DNA from: Sulfurovum sp. UBA4779 | GTDB taxonomy: Bacteria > Campylobacterota > Campylobacteria > Campylobacterales > Sulfurovaceae | Assembly: GCA_002403155.1 (NCBI GenBank) | Contig: DHHF01000001.1 | Span: forward strand, 220,913-284,912 | DNA length: 64,000 nt | Direction: 5' to 3' | In this document: positions 8,494 to 16,819 of the stretch, piece by piece | Numbering within the stretch: position 1 is the stretch's first letter | Layout of the letters: each line of letters opens with the position of its first letter | Program-made: the position numbers and the translations under genes | The notes under the pieces: generated by a model | The model's database searches: none | Told to the model about the DNA's origin: nothing | The model's input: only the letters and a program-made list of their open reading frames with translations

Positions 8494-9237
8494 TTGAAAT
8501 TTAAAATAATTCTCTTGTTTATACTTTGTTCTGCAACGCTTTTTGCCGACCGGATAAACATTTTCGCAGCAGCTTCGACGAAAAATGCAATGGAAGAGCT
8601 CATCAACGAATTCTTAAAAGAAAGGCCCGCCGACAAGATTACGTTTCATACCGGCTCCTCCGGGAAAGCTTATATGCAATTTCACAACGGTATGCCATAC
8701 GATATATTCTTTTCTGCCGATTCTAAATATCCCGAGCAAATCGTTGCAGACGGCGATGCCATCACACCGTCCAAAGCGTATGCCATAGGCGTCTTGGCTT
8801 ATTATGCGCTAGACCAAAATCTGATCGATGCAGGCATCAAAGCAGCAGCGGCCAAGAAAGTGAAAAAAATCTCGATAGCAAACCCGAAAATAGCCCCCTA
8901 TGGAGCAGCAGCCATGGAAGTGCTCAAAAATGCTTCGCTGCTTGAGAGCGTACAAGATAAAATCGTGGTGGGCGAAAACATATCCCAAGCAATTCATTTT
9001 GTAGACAGCGGTGCTGCAGATGCCGGGATTGTGGCATTTTCGCTGCTCAAAGAGACAAACGCGCCCAAAGGAGTCTATACACTGATAGATCCTTCGCTTT
9101 ATACTCCTTTGAGCCAATCGTTCGTCATCACCAAACATGCAAAAAACAAACCATTGGCGCAAGAGTTTGCAGATTTCGTACTCTCAAACAAAGGGCAAAC
9201 CATTTTAGAAAAATACGGATTTAGGAGAGCAGAATGA
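8494..9237 (+). CDS. modA: ModA-type molybdate-binding periplasmic protein
   Basis: A 247-aa class I oxyanion-binding protein. After a signal peptide ending near FADRINIFAAAS, the typical ModA pattern follows: AASTKNAMEEL, TFHTGSSGKAYMQ, PYDIFFSAD and the late GVYTLIDPSLYTPL. The TTG at 8494 is preferred to the upstream ATG (8464) because AAGGAG lies 8 bases before it and the signal peptide then starts MKFKIILLF. The 3' end overlaps the next gene (ATGA). It would deliver molybdate or tungstate to the ModB permeases downstream. Confidence 0.9.
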   Translation: MKFKIILLFILCSATLFADRINIFAAASTKNAMEELINEFLKERPADKITFHTGSSGKAYMQFHNGMPYDIFFSADSKYPEQIVADGDAITPSKAYAIGVLAYYALDQNLIDAGIKAAAAKKVKKISIANPKIAPYGAAAMEVLKNASLLESVQDKIVVGENISQAIHFVDSGAADAGIVAFSLLKETNAPKGVYTLIDPSLYTPLSQSFVITKHAKNKPLAQEFADFVLSNKGQTILEKYGFRRAE

Positions 9238-9941
9238 GAATACTATTTTTAATCTTTGGTTTTTACTGCAGTCTAATGGCTGATGAAATATACCTTGCAA
9301 GCGGCAGCGGATACAAAAGGGCTGTCAGCGAGCTTTCAACCGCATTTGAGCAAAAAGAACAAATCAAAGTGAACCAAATCTATGGAAATATGCAGCAAAT
9401 TTCCGAACAGATCAAATACAGTGACAAAATAGCACTCTTTATCGGAGATGAAGATTTTATCGACAAACTCAAGATAGCCTATTCGCAAAAAGCTGAACTC
9501 GGAGAGGGATCGTTGGTGCTTGTTTTTTCAAAAGACCATCAAAATATTTCAAACATCGAAGGGTTATCGCTTGATGCAATCAAAAAAATAGGGCTGCCCG
9601 ATACCCAAAAAACCATATACGGAAAAGCCGCCGATGAGTTTTTGCACCATTCAAAACTTTTTGATATGCTCAAAAACAAACTCAACATCTTTCAGTCCGC
9701 TCCGCAAGTAAGCACCTATCTGATCAGCGGCGAACTGGATGCGGGATTTATCAATAAAACCGACTATTTGGGCATCAAACAGCATATAGGAAAAATGATC
9801 GAGATAGACAAGCACCTCTATACTCCCATCAAAATAGTCTGTGTAGTGTTGCAAGGCAAACAAAATGCACAAACGGATGCTTTTATTGAATTTTTGTCTT
9901 CAATTGAAGCCAAAACTATTTTAAACAAGCATGGGCTTTGA
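9234..9941 (+). CDS. Second ModA-like substrate-binding protein
   Basis: A 235-aa secreted binding protein of the ModA/extracellular solute-binding superfamily. It has a signal peptide (about 1-16) and the pattern IYLASGSGYKRAVSEL, then VNQIYGNMQQISEQIKYS. Overall divergence from the preceding ModA is high, and the serine/glycine-rich oxyanion loops are only partly kept. It may prefer another oxyanion, such as tungstate, or another state of the ligand. It is translationally coupled to modA upstream and lies 3 bp before a modB. Confidence 0.78.
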   Translation: MRILFLIFGFYCSLMADEIYLASGSGYKRAVSELSTAFEQKEQIKVNQIYGNMQQISEQIKYSDKIALFIGDEDFIDKLKIAYSQKAELGEGSLVLVFSKDHQNISNIEGLSLDAIKKIGLPDTQKTIYGKAADEFLHHSKLFDMLKNKLNIFQSAPQVSTYLISGELDAGFINKTDYLGIKQHIGKMIEIDKHLYTPIKIVCVVLQGKQNAQTDAFIEFLSSIEAKTILNKHGL

Positions 9942-9944
9942 TCG

Positions 9945-10598
9945 ATGGAATGGCTCTACTCCCCCTCCCTGCTATCCATTAAGATAGGCGCAATTACCGT
10001 TGTGCTTCATCTGCTGCTAGGCGTCGGAATCGCCTACTATTTGAGCGGGCAAAAAACTTTTATCAAATCCGTTGTTGATATTTTGGTTACCATACCCATC
10101 GTATTTCCTCCGATTGCTTTAGGATTTTTTTTGCTTCTGCTTTTCGGCAAAAACGGAGTCATAGGACAGCTGTTTGCCCGGTTTGACATAGAGATCATCT
10201 TTAGTGTAACAGGCGTTTTGATCGCTTCTTTTGTGGCCGGATTGCCTTTGGTGGTCAAACCTATCCAGGCAGCTATCGACGAACAGTCAAAAAGATATGC
10301 CGAAGCCTCCTATACGCTTGGCAAAAGCAAACTGTATACTTTGGTGTTTGTCTTGCTGCCCAATATTAAAAAAGTAATTTTGGTTTCGATGTTTTTGGGA
10401 TTTGGAAGATCGCTTGGCGAAGTGGGTATTACGTTGATGCTAGGCGGCAACATCATAGGCAAAACCGATACCGTCTCGCTGGCTATCTACAACTATGCAT
10501 TTAGCGGAGACATGGATAAAGCCATTACGCTTTCGCTTCTTTTGGGTATCATCTCGATCGGCCTATTTTTCGGACTTAAAAAATTTGCCTATCTGTAG
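9945..10598 (+). CDS. modB: ModB-type molybdate/tungstate ABC permease (first copy)
   Basis: A 217-aa permease with about five to six hydrophobic segments. It has the ModB conserved block EASYTLGKSKLYTLVFVLLP (about residues 125-145), which contacts the ATPase, and the GRSLGEVGITLMLGG stretch. It lacks an adjacent ATPase; the only ModC in the operon lies 2.7 kb downstream after a second modB. It either shares that ModC or forms a heterodimer with the other ModB. Confidence 0.88.
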   Translation: MEWLYSPSLLSIKIGAITVVLHLLLGVGIAYYLSGQKTFIKSVVDILVTIPIVFPPIALGFFLLLLFGKNGVIGQLFARFDIEIIFSVTGVLIASFVAGLPLVVKPIQAAIDEQSKRYAEASYTLGKSKLYTLVFVLLPNIKKVILVSMFLGFGRSLGEVGITLMLGGNIIGKTDTVSLAIYNYAFSGDMDKAITLSLLLGIISIGLFFGLKKFAYL

Positions 10599-10607
10599 GA
10601 GGTTAAT

Positions 10608-11402
10608 TTGAAAAATTTTTATAGTTTTGTCAGCGGTGGAATAATCGGCGTGCTAGGCGGTCTTATTGGATTGGGAGGTGCAGAATTCAGACTCCCTTTA
10701 CTTAATATCGCCTTTAAATTCAACCTAAAAAGCGCTATAGTTATAAACCTTGCCGTCTCATTGGTCACGGTTACCTTTTCGTTACTATTTAGAGCTTTTG
10801 AGGTTGATATTTTTTTGGTTTGGTCGCATAGTTTTATCGTTTTAAATATTTTGAGCGGTTCCCTGTATGGCTCTTACATCGGAGCGGGTTTGGTCTCAAA
10901 AGTCAATGAAACAATGCTTAAAAAAATTGTTTTTGCCTTTTTGATGCTGCTTGGTATCGTTTTGATGCTTCATTCTAGCCTTGAAAATCACTATACTTTT
11001 GGTTTTTCTCCGTTAGCAAGCTTTATTCTGGGTGTTGTTTGCGGTTATTTTATAGGGCTTGCTAGCAGCATGCTGGGTGTTGCCGGAGGCGAACTGATCA
11101 TTCCAACCATTGTGCTGATCTATGGCACAGATATCAAATTGGCCGGCAGCTTAAGTTTGCTTATCAGCATTCCTACGCTTTTGGTATCGCTTTACAAATA
11201 CCATCAAAAAATGGGACTTGAGCCTATAACACACAATAAAGATTTTGCACTGTTTATGGCCGGGGGTTCCATCATCGGCGCATTTGGAGGCGTACTGCTG
11301 CTAGGCAGTACAGATAGCTTGTTTATTGAAATCTTTTTGGGATGTCTGCTTATACTTTCAGCCTTTAAAATGCTATTAATGAAAAGAAGGAATACACAAT
11401 GA
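10608..11402 (+). CDS. TSUP (TauE/SafE) family permease inside the mod operon
   Basis: A 264-aa integral membrane protein with two repeats of about four helices, each opening with a glycine-rich motif: GVLGGLIGLGGAEFRLPLL near residue 15 and GLASSMLGVAGGELIIPTI near residue 145. This is the pattern of the sulfite/organosulfonate exporter (TSUP) family. The TTG start at 10608 follows AGGAGG by a good distance. It is locked into the operon, with its stop overlapping the ModD start. Moving sulfite/sulfate-like or molybdate-like anions is plausible; no substrate can be read from the sequence. Confidence 0.82.
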   Translation: MKNFYSFVSGGIIGVLGGLIGLGGAEFRLPLLNIAFKFNLKSAIVINLAVSLVTVTFSLLFRAFEVDIFLVWSHSFIVLNILSGSLYGSYIGAGLVSKVNETMLKKIVFAFLMLLGIVLMLHSSLENHYTFGFSPLASFILGVVCGYFIGLASSMLGVAGGELIIPTIVLIYGTDIKLAGSLSLLISIPTLLVSLYKYHQKMGLEPITHNKDFALFMAGGSIIGAFGGVLLLGSTDSLFIEIFLGCLLILSAFKMLLMKRRNTQ

Positions 11403-12235
11403 ATATAGAAAATTTAATGAACGAAGATATACAGTTTTTCGATGTCACCACCTACGGCCTAAACATTGCGGAAAAAAAAGGAAAAATGGAGTTTATCCCA
11501 CGAGGCGATATGGTCATTTGCGGGCTGGAATATGTGGCTATGATCTTAAATAAACTCTCTATCGATTTTACACTCTATGCAAAAGACGGTGATTTTATTT
11601 CAAAAGATACTCTGGTTTTAGAATGCGTTTCAAATGCACAAAACCTTCATTATGCATGGAAAATATCCCAAAATTTGCTGGAGTACCTCAGCGGTATCGC
11701 TACCTATACGCACCATATGATTCTTAATGCCCAAAAAGCCAACCCGCTTATCACCGTAGCCACCACAAGAAAAAACTTTCCCAACACCAAAGAGATGATG
11801 ATCAAGGCGGTTTTGGCCGGAGGAGGATCTGTGCATCGATTGGGGGTGTATGATTCGATCTTGATCTTTAAGCAGCATTTGATTTTTTTGGAGGACAAAC
11901 AAAAACTTGAAGCGCATTTCAAACAGCTTAAAGCCAAATTTATTGAAAAAAAAGTGGCTGTAGAAGTAGACACCTATGAAGAAGCGCTTTACTTTGCCTC
12001 ACTGGGAGCTGATATTTTACAGTGCGAAAAAATGGATTTTGATACCCTCAAAAAATGCGTATCACTCAAATCCCAATACCCGCATCTGCTGCTCTCTGCA
12101 ACAGGCGGCATCAATGTGCAAAACTCCTATGCGTATGCACAGTGCGGGGTTGATTTTCTGGTCACCTCATCCCCGTATCATGCCAAACCGCTGGATATCC
12201 AAATAAAAATTTCCAAACAGGAAGATAACCAATGA
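11399..12235 (+). CDS. modD: ModD, quinolinate-phosphoribosyltransferase-like protein
   Basis: A 278-aa relative of quinolinate phosphoribosyltransferase (NadC) found in mod operons. The N-terminal alpha/beta domain contains GDMVICGLEYVAMIL. The barrel domain shows the family pattern ISQNLLEYLSGIAT, TVATTRKNFPNTKEMMIKAV, GGGSVHRLG and a late ATGGINVQN. ModD function is not settled; the fold suggests phosphoribosyl chemistry rather than transport. It overlaps both neighbours by 4 bp. Confidence 0.88.
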   Translation: MNIENLMNEDIQFFDVTTYGLNIAEKKGKMEFIPRGDMVICGLEYVAMILNKLSIDFTLYAKDGDFISKDTLVLECVSNAQNLHYAWKISQNLLEYLSGIATYTHHMILNAQKANPLITVATTRKNFPNTKEMMIKAVLAGGGSVHRLGVYDSILIFKQHLIFLEDKQKLEAHFKQLKAKFIEKKVAVEVDTYEEALYFASLGADILQCEKMDFDTLKKCVSLKSQYPHLLLSATGGINVQNSYAYAQCGVDFLVTSSPYHAKPLDIQIKISKQEDNQ

Positions 12236-12633
12236 ATGTATTGCGCGGCAAAATCAAACAAATACAAACCGTCAATGAACTCTCAAGAATCGAAATTGAT
12301 CTGCACGGCCACACTTTTGTCTCTCTTGTCATCGACATCGGTTCTTTCGGTGAAATTGCCATAGGCAGTGCTGTTACGCTGCTTTTTAAAGAAGCCGAAG
12401 TGCTTATCGGAACAAAAGAGTCTACCGTAAGCGCCAGCAATGCTTTTGTCTCTGTCATAAAAAAGATCACTCAAGGCAAGATCCTCAGTGAAGTCATTTT
12501 TGATTTTGAAGGGGTTGAGATCATCTCGCTGATTACCACCTCATCGCTTCAACGGCTCCAAATTGAAGCCGGCAAAGAATTTTTATGGTTCATCAAAGCA
12601 AACGAAGTCACCCTGCAAAAAGGCGCTAAATGA
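12232..12633 (+). CDS. Mop-like protein with two TOBE domains
   Basis: A 133-aa protein built of two tandem TOBE/Mop-type domains (about residues 1-65 and 68-133), each a small beta-barrel that binds molybdate or tungstate at oligomer interfaces. No DNA-binding region or membrane segment is present. It most resembles free-standing di-Mop molybdate storage/buffer proteins, although the sequence is divergent. It overlaps modD and the second modB by 4 bp each. Confidence 0.75.
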   Translation: MNVLRGKIKQIQTVNELSRIEIDLHGHTFVSLVIDIGSFGEIAIGSAVTLLFKEAEVLIGTKESTVSASNAFVSVIKKITQGKILSEVIFDFEGVEIISLITTSSLQRLQIEAGKEFLWFIKANEVTLQKGAK

Positions 12634-13313
12634 TAGAAGAAAGCTTTATGCAAACCATGTCGCTTACTTTCAAACTCGCAGGCATAACCACACTATTTTT
12701 GCTCATCATAGGCATACCGCTGGGGTACTCTCTGGCTATGACGAAAAATAGGCTGAAACCGGTACTGGAAGCGATCGTTTCAATGCCTTTGGTGCTGCCC
12801 CCCAGCGTGCTTGGGTTTTATATGCTTGTTTTTTTCAGCCCCAAGAATGCTTTTGGACAATGGCTGGATGAAACCTTGGACTTAAGGCTGGTTTTCAGCT
12901 TCGAGGGCTTGGTGGTCGCTTCGATTATCTTTTCGCTGCCTTTTATGGTGCACCCCATACAAAGCGGGTTTGCCGCATTGCCCAAAAACATTGCCCAGGC
13001 TGCCTATACCCTAGGCAAAAGCAAAACAAACGTTATTTTTCGGGTGCTGCTTCCCAATATCCGGCCTTCCCTTCTTACAGGCATTGTCATCTCTTTTGCC
13101 CATACCGTGGGCGAATTTGGCGTGGTTTTAATGATGGGGGGCAATATACCCGGAGAAACAAGAGTGGCAAGCATCGCCATCTATGATGAGGTCGAATCGC
13201 TCAACTACAGCGCTGCCAATCAATATGCACTGACCCTTTTTCTTATCTCTTTTGCTATTTTGCTATCTGTCTATGCAATCAATAAACATTTTTTAAAGGC
13301 TGAACTCTCATGA
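12630..13313 (+). CDS. modB: ModB-type molybdate/tungstate ABC permease (second copy)
   Basis: A 227-aa permease with about five to six transmembrane helices. The ModB signature is clear: SMPLVLPPSVLGFYML near residue 50, AAYTLGKSKTNVIFRVLLPN near residue 127, then HTVGEFGVVLMMGGNIPGET. It overlaps the following modC by 4 bp, so this copy is the likely main ModC partner. It is closer to textbook ModB than the copy at 9945. Confidence 0.9.
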   Translation: MIEESFMQTMSLTFKLAGITTLFLLIIGIPLGYSLAMTKNRLKPVLEAIVSMPLVLPPSVLGFYMLVFFSPKNAFGQWLDETLDLRLVFSFEGLVVASIIFSLPFMVHPIQSGFAALPKNIAQAAYTLGKSKTNVIFRVLLPNIRPSLLTGIVISFAHTVGEFGVVLMMGGNIPGETRVASIAIYDEVESLNYSAANQYALTLFLISFAILLSVYAINKHFLKAELS

Positions 13314-14182
13314 ATGAACTTATCCTCTCAAAAGATCTAAGAGGCGCCAACGGCATTATCCCGCTTGAGATCAACACTACGTTTAATCGCGGCGAACTTA
13401 CCGTGCTTTTTGGCAAAAGCGGAGCGGGCAAAAGCACTATTCTCAAGATGATTGCAGGATTGCTTGAGCCAACTGACGGAAAAATTGTGATAGAAGATGA
13501 AGTTTGGTATGACAGCAGCAAAAAGATCAACCTTCCGCCGCAAAAAAGAAAAATCGGATTTGTATTTCAAGATTATGCCCTCTTTCCCAATATGACCGTG
13601 AGACAAAATCTCCTTTATGCGCTTGACGATAGAAAAAAAGCCTCAAAAGTTGATGAGATACTGCATGTCACCGAACTTGCCAACTTGGCAAACGAAAAAC
13701 CCGATGCACTTTCGGGCGGACAAAAACAAAGGGTAGCACTTGCGAGGGCCCTGGTAAGAGAACCCAAAATACTTCTTCTTGATGAGCCTCTTTCAGCCCT
13801 TGATTTTGCAATGCGAACCAAACTCCAAGACGAATTGCTCAAGATTCAAAGATATTTCAATCTTACAACCATTTTGGTCAGCCACGATATAGGAGAAGTG
13901 TATAAATTGGCTCAGTTCGTTTTAGAGCTTGCGGATGGGAAAATCATAAAAAAAGGAACGCCAAACGAAATATTCGGCGGCAGCAAAATAAGCGGCAAAT
14001 TCAAATTCAGCGGGGAAATCGTCAATATCGTTCAAAGCGATATCGTTTTTGTCGTAAGCATCTTGGTGGGACAAAATGTTGTAAAAGTTGTTTCAACACA
14101 AGAAGAAGTCCGGAATCTGAAAATAGGACAAAAAGTTACGTTGGCATCCAAAGCATTCAATCCCATCATTACGCCTATTTAA
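13310..14182 (+). CDS. modC: ModC molybdate ABC transporter ATPase
   Basis: A 290-aa ATPase that drives ModB. Walker A GKSGAGKST lies near residue 35, the Q-loop FVFQDYALFPNM near 84, the signature LSGGQKQR near 135, Walker B ILLLDEP near 155 and the H-loop LVSHD near 190. The C-terminal tail (about 215-290) resembles a shortened TOBE regulatory domain with weak conservation; typical ModC proteins are nearer 350 aa. It is the last gene of the operon. Confidence 0.9.
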   Translation: MNELILSKDLRGANGIIPLEINTTFNRGELTVLFGKSGAGKSTILKMIAGLLEPTDGKIVIEDEVWYDSSKKINLPPQKRKIGFVFQDYALFPNMTVRQNLLYALDDRKKASKVDEILHVTELANLANEKPDALSGGQKQRVALARALVREPKILLLDEPLSALDFAMRTKLQDELLKIQRYFNLTTILVSHDIGEVYKLAQFVLELADGKIIKKGTPNEIFGGSKISGKFKFSGEIVNIVQSDIVFVVSILVGQNVVKVVSTQEEVRNLKIGQKVTLASKAFNPIITPI

Positions 14183-14241
14183 AAGATGCAAAAAGAGATA
14201 TAGCCGTCTTTGCTTGTCCAAATTGGCAATGCTTGATATAT

Positions 14242-14263
14242 TCGATATATATAGAAATATATA
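14242..14263 (+). promoter_or_regulatory. ModE-like operator E (imperfect)
   Basis: TCGATATATATA followed by GAAATATATA aligns with operators B and D with about five differences, mainly in the spacer. Together with the site at 14309 it gives a tandem pair before the AlgE-like gene, as A and B do before the binding protein at 1261. Confidence 0.5.
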
Positions 14264-14308
14264 AAGCTTTGATATGCTAAAATTCTAACAAAAGATATCT
14301 TTTTTGAA

Positions 14309-14331
14309 ATCGTTATATATATTTTTATATA
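14309..14331 (+). promoter_or_regulatory. ModE-type operator D
   Basis: 23 bases identical to 1097-1119 (operator B), ending 11 bp before the ATG at 14343. Because this site encodes KSLYIFLY in one frame, an apparent upstream start at 14304 is an artefact of the operator. Its closeness to the start codon suggests a roadblock or translation-overlapping repressor site. Confidence 0.65.
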
Positions 14332-14342
14332 AAAGGATTGCT

Positions 14343-15641
14343 ATGAGATCTATTCAAATTCCGCTTTTAGCCTTTCTCTTGCCTTGGGGTTATAGTTGGG
14401 GAGACTTTCAGTTTGACGGCGAGATGCGCTTTAGATTTGAATACTTCAACGATATGAATGAAAAATTCTACGGCAGCGCTCCAAAAACAGGTGAACGCGA
14501 AGATGCCTATCTGCTCACCAGATTGAGGCTGGGGGTCACGTATCAGTTCAACGAAGCGTGGACTGCCAGGCTCTCCATGCAAGACTCAAGAGTTTTAGGC
14601 TGGGGGTTTGATGATCTTGACTGGTACAACAAAGAGTTTCTGCAAGAACACAATCCGCAAAAAGACACTTTTGAGCTATATGAAACTTATTTGCAATACA
14701 CCGCCTCATATTTTACCGTCAAAACCGGCCGTCAAAAAATAACCTACGGCGACGGCAGGGTTTTTGGGCCTGGAGAATGGAAAAATTCAGGCAAGTGGGT
14801 ATGGGATGCCGCTAAAGTTTCTTTTAAAGATGAGGACAATTTTTTAGATTTTTTTTGGGGCGGCACGATGCTTCATGAGCCGGATGAATTTAGTTTAAAT
14901 CATCGCCACGGATACTATGGGGGCGGGATATACGGGCACTATGCCTATGGAAAAACCGGCGCGATAGAACCGATATTCGCCTATAAAGAAAACAAAACAG
15001 CCAATGAAAACTATCGTTCGCTTCAAAGCTGCTATGCGGGTGCAAGGATATATGATACCGATCTATACGGATACTTCTTTGATATGACATTTCTCAAATC
15101 TTTTGGAGAATATACTTCTCTGGATGGCACCGTTGCAAATATCGACGGTATCGGTTTTCATTTAGACGGCGGATATTACTTTAAGCCGATGCGCACAAAA
15201 GTTGGCTTGGGCTATACCTATGCCAGCGGGAATGATCCTGCCACGCCTGAGCGTGAAACCTTTGATGCTGCCTTTGGCGCAAGCGATTTTTACTACGGAA
15301 GGCTCAATTTGATGTCTTGGTCAAACCTCAAAGATTATGAAATTTTTGCGATCATAGAGCCATTGCCAAAAACCAATATCAAACTCGAATACCATGCTTT
15401 TTATGCGGATGAACCTTCCGATAAATGGCTAAGCTACACGATCCCTTCCATACAATCGGATAAATACGGGGATGAGATCGATATTGTTGCGACCTACCAA
15501 TACAGTCCGTCACTCCAACTTCTTGCCGGTGCAGGCTATTTTAAAAGCGGGGATTTTATCGAAGAAGCCGGCTTGAGCAATGATACTATTACGCACGAGG
15601 ATGCCTTTGGGCTTTTTACCCAGATCTCTTACAAATTCTAG
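14343..15641 (+). CDS. Alginate-export (AlgE-like) family outer-membrane beta-barrel
   Basis: A 432-aa outer-membrane barrel. After a signal peptide (about residues 1-18), the family pattern begins with FDGEMRFRFEYFND and RLRLGVTYQF, then the conserved stretch YFTVKTGRQKITYGDGRVFG (about 130-150), and closes with a terminal aromatic strand (FTQISYKF). These barrels are anion-conducting pores in the AlgE model. The ATG at 14343, after AAAAGGA, is preferred because the upstream codons lie in a ModE-like operator. It is a single-gene unit with two ModE-like sites, hence a candidate oxyanion pore. Confidence 0.82.
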   Translation: MRSIQIPLLAFLLPWGYSWGDFQFDGEMRFRFEYFNDMNEKFYGSAPKTGEREDAYLLTRLRLGVTYQFNEAWTARLSMQDSRVLGWGFDDLDWYNKEFLQEHNPQKDTFELYETYLQYTASYFTVKTGRQKITYGDGRVFGPGEWKNSGKWVWDAAKVSFKDEDNFLDFFWGGTMLHEPDEFSLNHRHGYYGGGIYGHYAYGKTGAIEPIFAYKENKTANENYRSLQSCYAGARIYDTDLYGYFFDMTFLKSFGEYTSLDGTVANIDGIGFHLDGGYYFKPMRTKVGLGYTYASGNDPATPERETFDAAFGASDFYYGRLNLMSWSNLKDYEIFAIIEPLPKTNIKLEYHAFYADEPSDKWLSYTIPSIQSDKYGDEIDIVATYQYSPSLQLLAGAGYFKSGDFIEEAGLSNDTITHEDAFGLFTQISYKF

Positions 15642-15675
15642 GGCTCTGCAAAGAACGCAGCGGATAAAAAAATTT

Positions 15676-15696
15676 CAAACACTATTGGAAAGTGTC
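15676..15696 (-). terminator. Hairpin after the carbonic anhydrase gene
   Basis: ACACT/AGTGT arms flank a 7-base loop directly after the carbonic anhydrase stop; read on the minus strand a T-rich tail follows. The converging plus-strand barrel gene ends 35 bp away, so the hairpin may serve both. Confidence 0.45.
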
Positions 15697-16353
15697 TTAG
15701 TTTGACCTGTTTGAAACTTCATGCATAGATCTAAACTCACACTCATCGGGGTCATAATATTCTATGGCCCCTGTTTGGATATCATACATCCAGCCATGGA
15801 TATGCAGCTCTCCGCTGTCGACTTTTTTCTTTACATAAGGATAAGTAAGCAGATTTTCTATCTGGGAAATAACGGAGAATTTTTCCGTCAGTTTTCTTAG
15901 CTCTTCTTGTTGTGCATTTTTTCCAAGAGCCAAAATGGCCAATGATTTTGCTTTATTGCCAAGTGTCAGCCATTTTTTCGTATGAACAAACGGTTTGTCT
16001 TCCATGTCTTTGTAAAGCGCTGCGATAGCCCCGCAATGCGTATGGCCGCAGATGATGATCTCCGAAACTTCCAGTTCGGTTACTGCATACTCTATCCCTG
16101 CGGCCGTAGAGTGATAATCCTCATCAGGCTTATAAGGTGCGACGAAATTGCCGACATTTCTGATTACAAATAGATCTCCGGGCTTTGCTTGGATGATAAG
16201 GTCCGGCACCACCCTTGAGTCTGAACAACCGATAAACAGCGCCTTAGGGTTTTGCCCGTTTTTAACCAATTCAAGAAATTGCGCTTCATGCTTTTTAAAA
16301 TAGCTATTTGTGAACATTTCGTTGCCTTCCAGCAACACGCTCTTTTCAAACAT
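15697..16353 (-). CDS. Beta-class carbonic anhydrase
   Basis: A 218-aa zinc enzyme interconverting CO2 and bicarbonate. The zinc ligands are visible: Cys43 and Asp45 in GCSDSRVVP, then His104 and Cys107 in CGHTHCGA. The ATG at 16353 follows AAAGGAAACGGG and is preferred over the longer reading at 16431, whose extra residues look non-conserved. A role in inorganic-carbon supply would fit a CO2-fixing campylobacterote. It stands alone, converging with the porin gene upstream in the window. Confidence 0.92.
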   Translation of the reverse strand: MFEKSVLLEGNEMFTNSYFKKHEAQFLELVKNGQNPKALFIGCSDSRVVPDLIIQAKPGDLFVIRNVGNFVAPYKPDEDYHSTAAGIEYAVTELEVSEIIICGHTHCGAIAALYKDMEDKPFVHTKKWLTLGNKAKSLAILALGKNAQQEELRKLTEKFSVISQIENLLTYPYVKKKVDSGELHIHGWMYDIQTGAIEYYDPDECEFRSMHEVSNRSN

Positions 16354-16559
16354 CCCGTTTCCTTTATTTTGTATTATAAAAAGCTGCAGAATTTTAGGAT
16401 TTTTCATAAAATATGGCTGTTTTAAACTCATGATTGTATCGCTAGAACGATAAATAAAAGATTATGTCTTTTAAAAAAATGAACCCAAACGATACGTTTT
16501 TTGCAAATTCTCTTTTGCCATATATTATGCTACAATGCGCCTCAAAAAGACAGAGCGGC

Positions 16560-16817
16560 ATGACAGCAAACATCATCGGCATTATAGGCGTAAGTATCGT
16601 CGTAAGCACTTATTTTTTACTCCAAATCCAAAAGATGGATGCAAAAGGGTTTTGGTACTCTTTTTTAAATGCGTTTGGCTCCATACTGATCACGTACTCT
16701 CTTATGCACAATTGGAATCTGGCTTCTTTTGTCATAGAATTTTTTTGGATAACCATCAGCCTGTACGGTATTTACCGGTGGCACAAAAACAAATCCCGGC
16801 AAAGCAGAGACAACTGA
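16560..16817 (+). CDS. Small CBU_0592-like membrane protein
   Basis: An 85-aa protein with three hydrophobic segments. It shows the pattern GIIGVSIVVSTYFLLQ, then FWYSFLNAFGSILITYSL, and ends in a basic tail (YRWHKNKSRQ). This resembles the small CBU_0592 family of unknown function. The start at 16560 is chosen because a -10-like TACAAT lies at 16531-16536, so a longer reading would start inside the promoter. Confidence 0.65.
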   Translation: MTANIIGIIGVSIVVSTYFLLQIQKMDAKGFWYSFLNAFGSILITYSLMHNWNLASFVIEFFWITISLYGIYRWHKNKSRQSRDN

Positions 16818-16819
16818 CG

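Noticed and set aside
14304..14342. Upstream start of the AlgE-like gene
   Set aside because: These codons lie in operator D; the signal peptide and a ribosome site support the ATG at 14343.
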